61,066 nt of DNA from assembly GCA_902789795.1 (NCBI GenBank), contig CADAPM010000011.1, forward strand, positions 1 to 61,066. The letters run 5' to 3'. The stretch is from an uncultured Eubacteriales bacterium (GTDB taxonomy: Bacteria > Bacillota > Clostridia > Christensenellales > Aristaeellaceae). This document shows positions 60,677-61,066 of this stretch, piece after piece. A model generated the notes under the pieces. That model was not told where the DNA came from, ran no database searches, and saw only the letters and a list, made by a program, of their open reading frames with translations. Numbering within the stretch: position 1 is the stretch's first letter; the number at the start of each line of letters is the position of its first letter. The position numbers were made by a program, and so were the translations under genes.

Positions 60677-60714
60677 GTGATAACACCTCTTTCGTGTGAT
60701 AACACCTCTTTCGT
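60677..60714 (-). repeat. Tandem duplication of the rpmG ribosome binding site
   Basis: Two perfect 19-bp copies, 60677-60695 and 60696-60714 (forward strand GTGATAACACCTCTTTCGT). Each contains AGAGGTG on the minus strand. The copy next to the gene is at normal distance from the ATG. Confidence 0.92.
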
Positions 60715-60726
60715 TTGACTGCTCAT

Positions 60727-60750
60727 CCCGGCCGGTTTAAGCCGGCCGGG
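60727..60750 (-). promoter_or_regulatory. Stem-loop after tuf
   Basis: CCCGGCCGG and CCGGCCGGG with a 6-base loop. The lack of a T-run makes full termination doubtful, so read-through into rpmG is possible. Confidence 0.6.
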
Positions 60751-60762
60751 CGGGGGAGAGGA

Positions 60763-61066
60763 TTATTCCTCGGTGCGGGTAACGGAACCGGCGCCAACGG
60801 TGTGGCCGCCTTCGCGGATAGCGAAGCGGAGACCCTTTTCGATGGCGATCGGGGTGATCAGTTCGACTTCCATTTCGACGTTGTCGCCCGGCATGACCAT
60901 TTCAGTGCCTTCCGGCAGCTTGATGGTGCCCGTCACGTCGGTGGTGCGGAAGTAGAACTGCGGACGATAGTTGTTGAAGAACGGAGTGTGGCGGCCGCCT
61001 TCTTCCTTCTTCAGCACGTACACCTGACCCCAGAAGTGGGTGTGGGGCTTGATCGTGCCCGGCTTC
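60763..61066 (-). CDS. tuf: Elongation factor Tu, C-terminal part
   Basis: About 100 residues are in the window, the gene continuing past its end. [39 protein letters not shown] and [25 protein letters not shown] form domain III of EF-Tu, which binds tRNA and EF-Ts. It brings aminoacyl-tRNA to the ribosome. Its place before rpmG-secE-nusG is standard. Confidence 0.97.
   Translation of the reverse strand, partial: KPGTIKPHTHFWGQVYVLKKEEGGRHTPFFNNYRPQFYFRTTDVTGTIKLPEGTEMVMPGDNVEMEVELITPIAIEKGLRFAIREGGHTVGAGSVTRTEE

Noticed and set aside
58000-61066. tRNA genes between tuf, rpmG, secE and nusG
   Set aside because: tRNA-Trp is often found here, but the gaps are too short and show no cloverleaf or CCA end.

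Overview
This window is a chromosomal segment of a GC-rich, Gram-positive-type bacterium. It is most likely a gut or rumen Clostridia-grade Bacillota, perhaps Christensenellales-like; the rank is inference. The support is as follows. Most genes have strong AGGAGG-type ribosome binding sites, and promoters are of the TTGACA-17-TATAAT type. The tuf-rpmG-secE-nusG-rplK-rplA order is the usual bacterial one. The gene set is that of an anaerobic fermenter of plant polysaccharide (GH42, GH3, altronate pathway, TRAP and sugar ABC importers). No rRNA, tRNA, phage, IS transposase or CRISPR array was recognised.

Layout. 1-5.3 kb: end of an ABC ATPase gene, a palindromic MITE-like element, an MBL hydrolase, and a GH42 beta-galactosidase / lipase / acetyltransferase operon. 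5.3-9.2 kb (minus): transglutaminase-like secreted protein, CvpA, lipase. 9.4-14.2 kb: GH3 glucosidase, a small secreted protein, an ACT protein, and a Tat-exported C_GCAxxG/FMN redox protein. 14.2-19.1 kb: hexuronate catabolism (tagaturonate reductase, altronate dehydratase, KDPG aldolase with an extra C-terminal domain), interrupted by two repeat elements. 19-22.4 kb: acetyltransferase, phosphatase, and a sigma/anti-sigma pair that looks more AT-rich. 22.4-30.8 kb (minus): UvrA-like ATPase, Nudix, TauE/SafE, MATE, M16 peptidase. 31-38.1 kb: large acidic surface protein, then a LacI-regulated sugar ABC importer. 38.3-42.2 kb: four-gene MoxR/VWA module. 42.2-45.5 kb (minus): phosphoribosyltransferase, MreB-like, PlsC, Cmk. 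45.7-50.9 kb: LysR, TAXI-TRAP importer, and a damaged aroA. 51-55.7 kb: RluB-type synthase, MnmM-like methyltransferase, C69 dipeptidase, AraC regulator, and a frameshifted SDR. 55.8-61 kb: a MITE-like element, ABC-F, secG, then rplA, rplK, nusG, secE, rpmG and partial tuf.

The most unusual signal is a family of at least five intergenic elements (near 12.5, 15.8, 17.5-18.05, 25.0 and 27.7 kb). Their ends are inverted arms built of about five tandem 7-bp units. The heptamer sequence differs between elements while the period, unit number and, in four of five, two internal hairpins are kept. The element at 17491-18052 carries a gene for a four-helix-bundle protein of the 23S rRNA intervening-sequence family. 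The close relative at 27743-27903 has the same arms without the gene. This resembles an autonomous/non-autonomous pair of an undescribed mobile or RNA-structured element; that reading is inference.

Two genes appear broken: an aroA homologue (apparent out-of-frame internal deletion near 50545) and an SDR dehydrogenase (single-base frameshift near 55450).
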